Shown here in pieces: positions 61,919-64,000 of a DNA stretch of 64,000 nucleotides (position 1 is the stretch's first letter; each line of letters begins with the position of its first letter). The stretch spans positions 1-64,000 of the forward strand of contig CASIAN010000016.1 in NCBI GenBank assembly GCA_949372595.1, written 5' to 3'. The stretch comes from CPC320 sp002336405 (lineage in GTDB: Bacteria > Pseudomonadota > Alphaproteobacteria > Rhodobacterales > Rhodobacteraceae). Both the position numbers and the translations under genes were made by a program. Under the pieces are notes generated by a model. The model saw nothing but the letters and a program-made list of their open reading frames with translations, ran no database searches and had not been told where the DNA came from.

Positions 61919-62357
61919 TTTAACCTCTTTCAGTTCGTTCTTTTTCGCAAAGTATGACGAAAATGGTCATCGACTTCTCTTTGACACATGTAATACGTAT
62001 AATAAGTAATTTAAATACCAAATAAAAAATAATTCGAGTTAAATCTTCAATTCATGCCATTCAACACAAAATAATAGCGCAGCTCCGCCAGTTCCCGACC
62101 GCAACCCCAGCTCGACGAAGCGAGCAGAACTGCAAACGACCGTTCTCCACACTGATCCGACCGGGCTAGGGTCTGGACCCCGTCGCATCTGCGCCCTATA
62201 AGCCCTGCCTATGAACTTTGTGAAAAACTGCACAAACCGAATTACATGCCCGGCGCTCTGATCCAAAAGAGCCGCCGGGAAACGGCGTTTGAGACATCCC
62301 TCCGCCCCTGCCAACCCATCCAGAATTGTCCAAGACCGATCCCTGAAAGGTTTCCAA
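61919..62357. other. divergent region upstream of ileS and the globin operon
   Basis: About 440 bases. The left part is AT-rich and probably holds the globin operon promoter. The right part has a hairpin at 62249-62279 (CCCGGCG/CGCCGGG with an additional CTCT/AGAG pair below the loop). It could be a regulatory leader or terminator; no T-box features were recognised. Confidence 0.45.
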
Positions 62358-64000
62358 ATGTCTGACCAGATCCCCGAATACAAAGACACGCTGAACCTGC
62401 CAAAAACCACATTTCCGATGCGGGCGGGGCTGCCTAAACGCGAACCTGACTGGCTGGCGCGCTGGGAACGCATAGGTATTTATGATCGTCTGCGGGAAAA
62501 AGTAGGGCGCGAAAATTTTACCCTGCATGACGGCCCGCCCTATGCCAACGGACATCTGCACATCGGGCATGCGTTAAACAAAATCCTGAAAGATATGGTG
62601 GTGCGCAGCCAACAAATGATGGGCAAAGATGCGCGCTATATCCCCGGCTGGGATTGTCATGGCCTGCCCATTGAGTGGAAAATCGAAGAGAGTTATCGCA
62701 AAAAAGGCAAAAACAAAGACGAGGTTCCCATGCTGGATTTCCGGCAGGAATGCCGCAGCTTTGCCGAGGGCTGGGTTAATATCCAACGCGCCGAGTTTCA
62801 ACGCCTTGGCGTCACGGGTGCATGGGAAAACCCATATTTGACCATGAATTTTCACGCCGAGCGGGTGATTGCAGAAGAGTTTATGACCTTTTTGATGACC
62901 GGCACATTGTATCAAGGCTCAAAGCCTGTGATGTGGTCTCCAGTTGAAAAAACCGCGCTGGCCGAGGCGGAAATTGAATATCATGAGCATAAATCACACA
63001 CCATCTGGGTGCCGTTTGCCTTTCAGAACGACAAAAGCAATCTGGCAGATGATCTGGCCGCCGCGCGGGTGGTAATCTGGACCACCACGCCATGGACAAT
63101 CCCGTCGAATAAGGCCGTGGCCTATAATCCGAAAATTTCCTATGGGATTTACCGGGTCGACGAGACCGAAGACGAAAGCTGGACCAATCCCGGAGAGTTG
63201 TATCTGTTTGCCGATGCGCTGGCCGAAGAATGCCTGAGTAAATCACGGGTGACGAGCTTCAGCCGCCTACGCGCGGTCACTGGCGACGAGCTTTCTGATG
63301 CAGTCTGCACCCATCCACTGGCCACTCTGGATGATTTTTGGTCATATGATGTGCCAATGATCGACGGCGACCACGTCACCGAAGAGGCCGGTACCGGATT
63401 TGTGCATACCGCCCCAAGCCATGGCGCCGACGATTACGACTGTTTCGTACAACGCGGTTGGACCGACAGGATGACCCATAACATTGGTGAGGCCAGCGAA
63501 TTTCTGCCTCATGTGCCGTTTTTTGCTGGTCTGGAGGTTTTCGACCGCAAGGGCAAAGAGGGCAAGGCAAATACGGCCGTGATCGCCAAGCTGGTTGAGG
63601 CCAGCGGCATCATCGCCCGTGGTCGCGTGGCCCATAGCTATCCGCATTCATGGCGGTCCAAAGCGCCGGTGATTTTCCGCAATACACCGCAATGGTTCGC
63701 CGCCATCGACCGCGACGTGAATGACGGACAGGATCAATACGGCAAAACCATCCGCGACCGGGCTCTGAACTCGATCGACCAATTGGTCACCTGGACGCCG
63801 CAAACCGGGCGCAACCGGCTCTATTCGATGATTGCCTCCCGCCCTGACTGGGTGCTGTCCCGGCAACGTGCGTGGGGCGTACCGCTGAGTTGTTTCACCA
63901 AAAAGGGTGCGCTGCCCACCGACAACGACTTTTTGCTGCGCAACTCCGAGGTCAATGCCCGCATCGCAGAAGCTTTTGAACTCGAAGGGGCCGACGCATG
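62358..64000 (+). CDS. ileS: isoleucyl-tRNA synthetase (5' part, runs off window)
   Basis: 547 complete codons to the window edge, from ATG 62358. HIGH motif in ANGHLHIGHALNKILK at about residues 65-70, IPGWDCHGLPIEWKIEESYR before the editing insert, and CP1 editing sequence IWTTTPWTIPSNKAVAYN. GNTFHTAPSHGADDY-type sequence appears as GTGFVHTAPSHGADDYDCFV. The KMSKS loop lies beyond the window. It charges tRNA-Ile and proofreads valine. The gene is oriented away from the globin operon. Confidence 0.95.
   Translation, partial: MSDQIPEYKDTLNLPKTTFPMRAGLPKREPDWLARWERIGIYDRLREKVGRENFTLHDGPPYANGHLHIGHALNKILKDMVVRSQQMMGKDARYIPGWDCHGLPIEWKIEESYRKKGKNKDEVPMLDFRQECRSFAEGWVNIQRAEFQRLGVTGAWENPYLTMNFHAERVIAEEFMTFLMTGTLYQGSKPVMWSPVEKTALAEAEIEYHEHKSHTIWVPFAFQNDKSNLADDLAAARVVIWTTTPWTIPSNKAVAYNPKISYGIYRVDETEDESWTNPGELYLFADALAEECLSKSRVTSFSRLRAVTGDELSDAVCTHPLATLDDFWSYDVPMIDGDHVTEEAGTGFVHTAPSHGADDYDCFVQRGWTDRMTHNIGEASEFLPHVPFFAGLEVFDRKGKEGKANTAVIAKLVEASGIIARGRVAHSYPHSWRSKAPVIFRNTPQWFAAIDRDVNDGQDQYGKTIRDRALNSIDQLVTWTPQTGRNRLYSMIASRPDWVLSRQRAWGVPLSCFTKKGALPTDNDFLLRNSEVNARIAEAFELEGADA

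Noticed and set aside
1..64000. CRISPR array, tRNA or rRNA genes, prophage
   Set aside because: No regularly spaced repeats, no tRNA cloverleaf sequences and no phage structural genes were recognised by reading.

Overview
The window reads as chromosomal DNA of a marine alphaproteobacterium of the Roseobacter group (Rhodobacteraceae). The evidence is the run miaB-phoH-ybeY-corC-lnt-metK-trmB-aroA-cmk, the fabA-fabB-fabI cluster divergent from an Irr-type regulator, a SAM/SAH riboswitch in front of metK (a class known from Rhodobacterales), and many solute-binding-protein transporters. Base composition looks moderate (roughly half G+C), which would fit a pelagic lineage such as Planktomarina/RCA, but that placement is inference.

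Layout. (1) 0-4.5 kb, minus strand: an acyl-CoA catabolic cluster (MmgE/PrpD, CitE-like lyase) whose acyl-CoA dehydrogenase and CaiB-type CoA-transferase are frameshifted pseudogenes, followed by GNAT and IS481 remnants. (2) 4.5-10.7 kb: an intact Dpp/Opp-type ABC operon on the minus strand. (3) 10.7-15.8 kb: a decayed IS481 transposase, a phosphonate monoester hydrolase/sulfatase-family enzyme and a broken LysR gene. (4) 15.8-24.8 kb: a D-glutamate cyclase-like gene that has lost its stop codon and reads into a broken TRAP transporter (dctP, dctQ, dctM all pseudogenes). An intact IS630 element sits in dctQ, flanked by a perfect 361-bp direct repeat. An intact 1194-residue 5-oxoprolinase follows. 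Cyclase plus oxoprolinase suggests a D-glutamate/5-oxoproline route whose own uptake system is being lost. (5) 25.2-30.5 kb: an MttB-family methyltransferase and a polar amino acid ABC operon. (6) 30.9-31.6 kb: a secreted MORN/peptidoglycan-binding-like protein. (7) 32.1-43.2 kb: two divergent operons around a GntR regulator. One has an FGGY kinase, class II aldolase, HAD phosphatase and metallo-beta-lactamase-fold hydrolase; the other has a sugar ABC transporter, a Tm-1-like protein and a second class II aldolase. Palindromic operators lie in front of both, so they look like one catabolic regulon of unknown substrate. (8) 43.6-64 kb: core housekeeping genes, ending in ileS, which runs off the window.

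The left third carries at least eight inactivated genes or remnants, while the right third is compact and intact. All three ABC operons carry a strong hairpin just after the binding-protein gene. No tRNA, rRNA or CRISPR array was seen.
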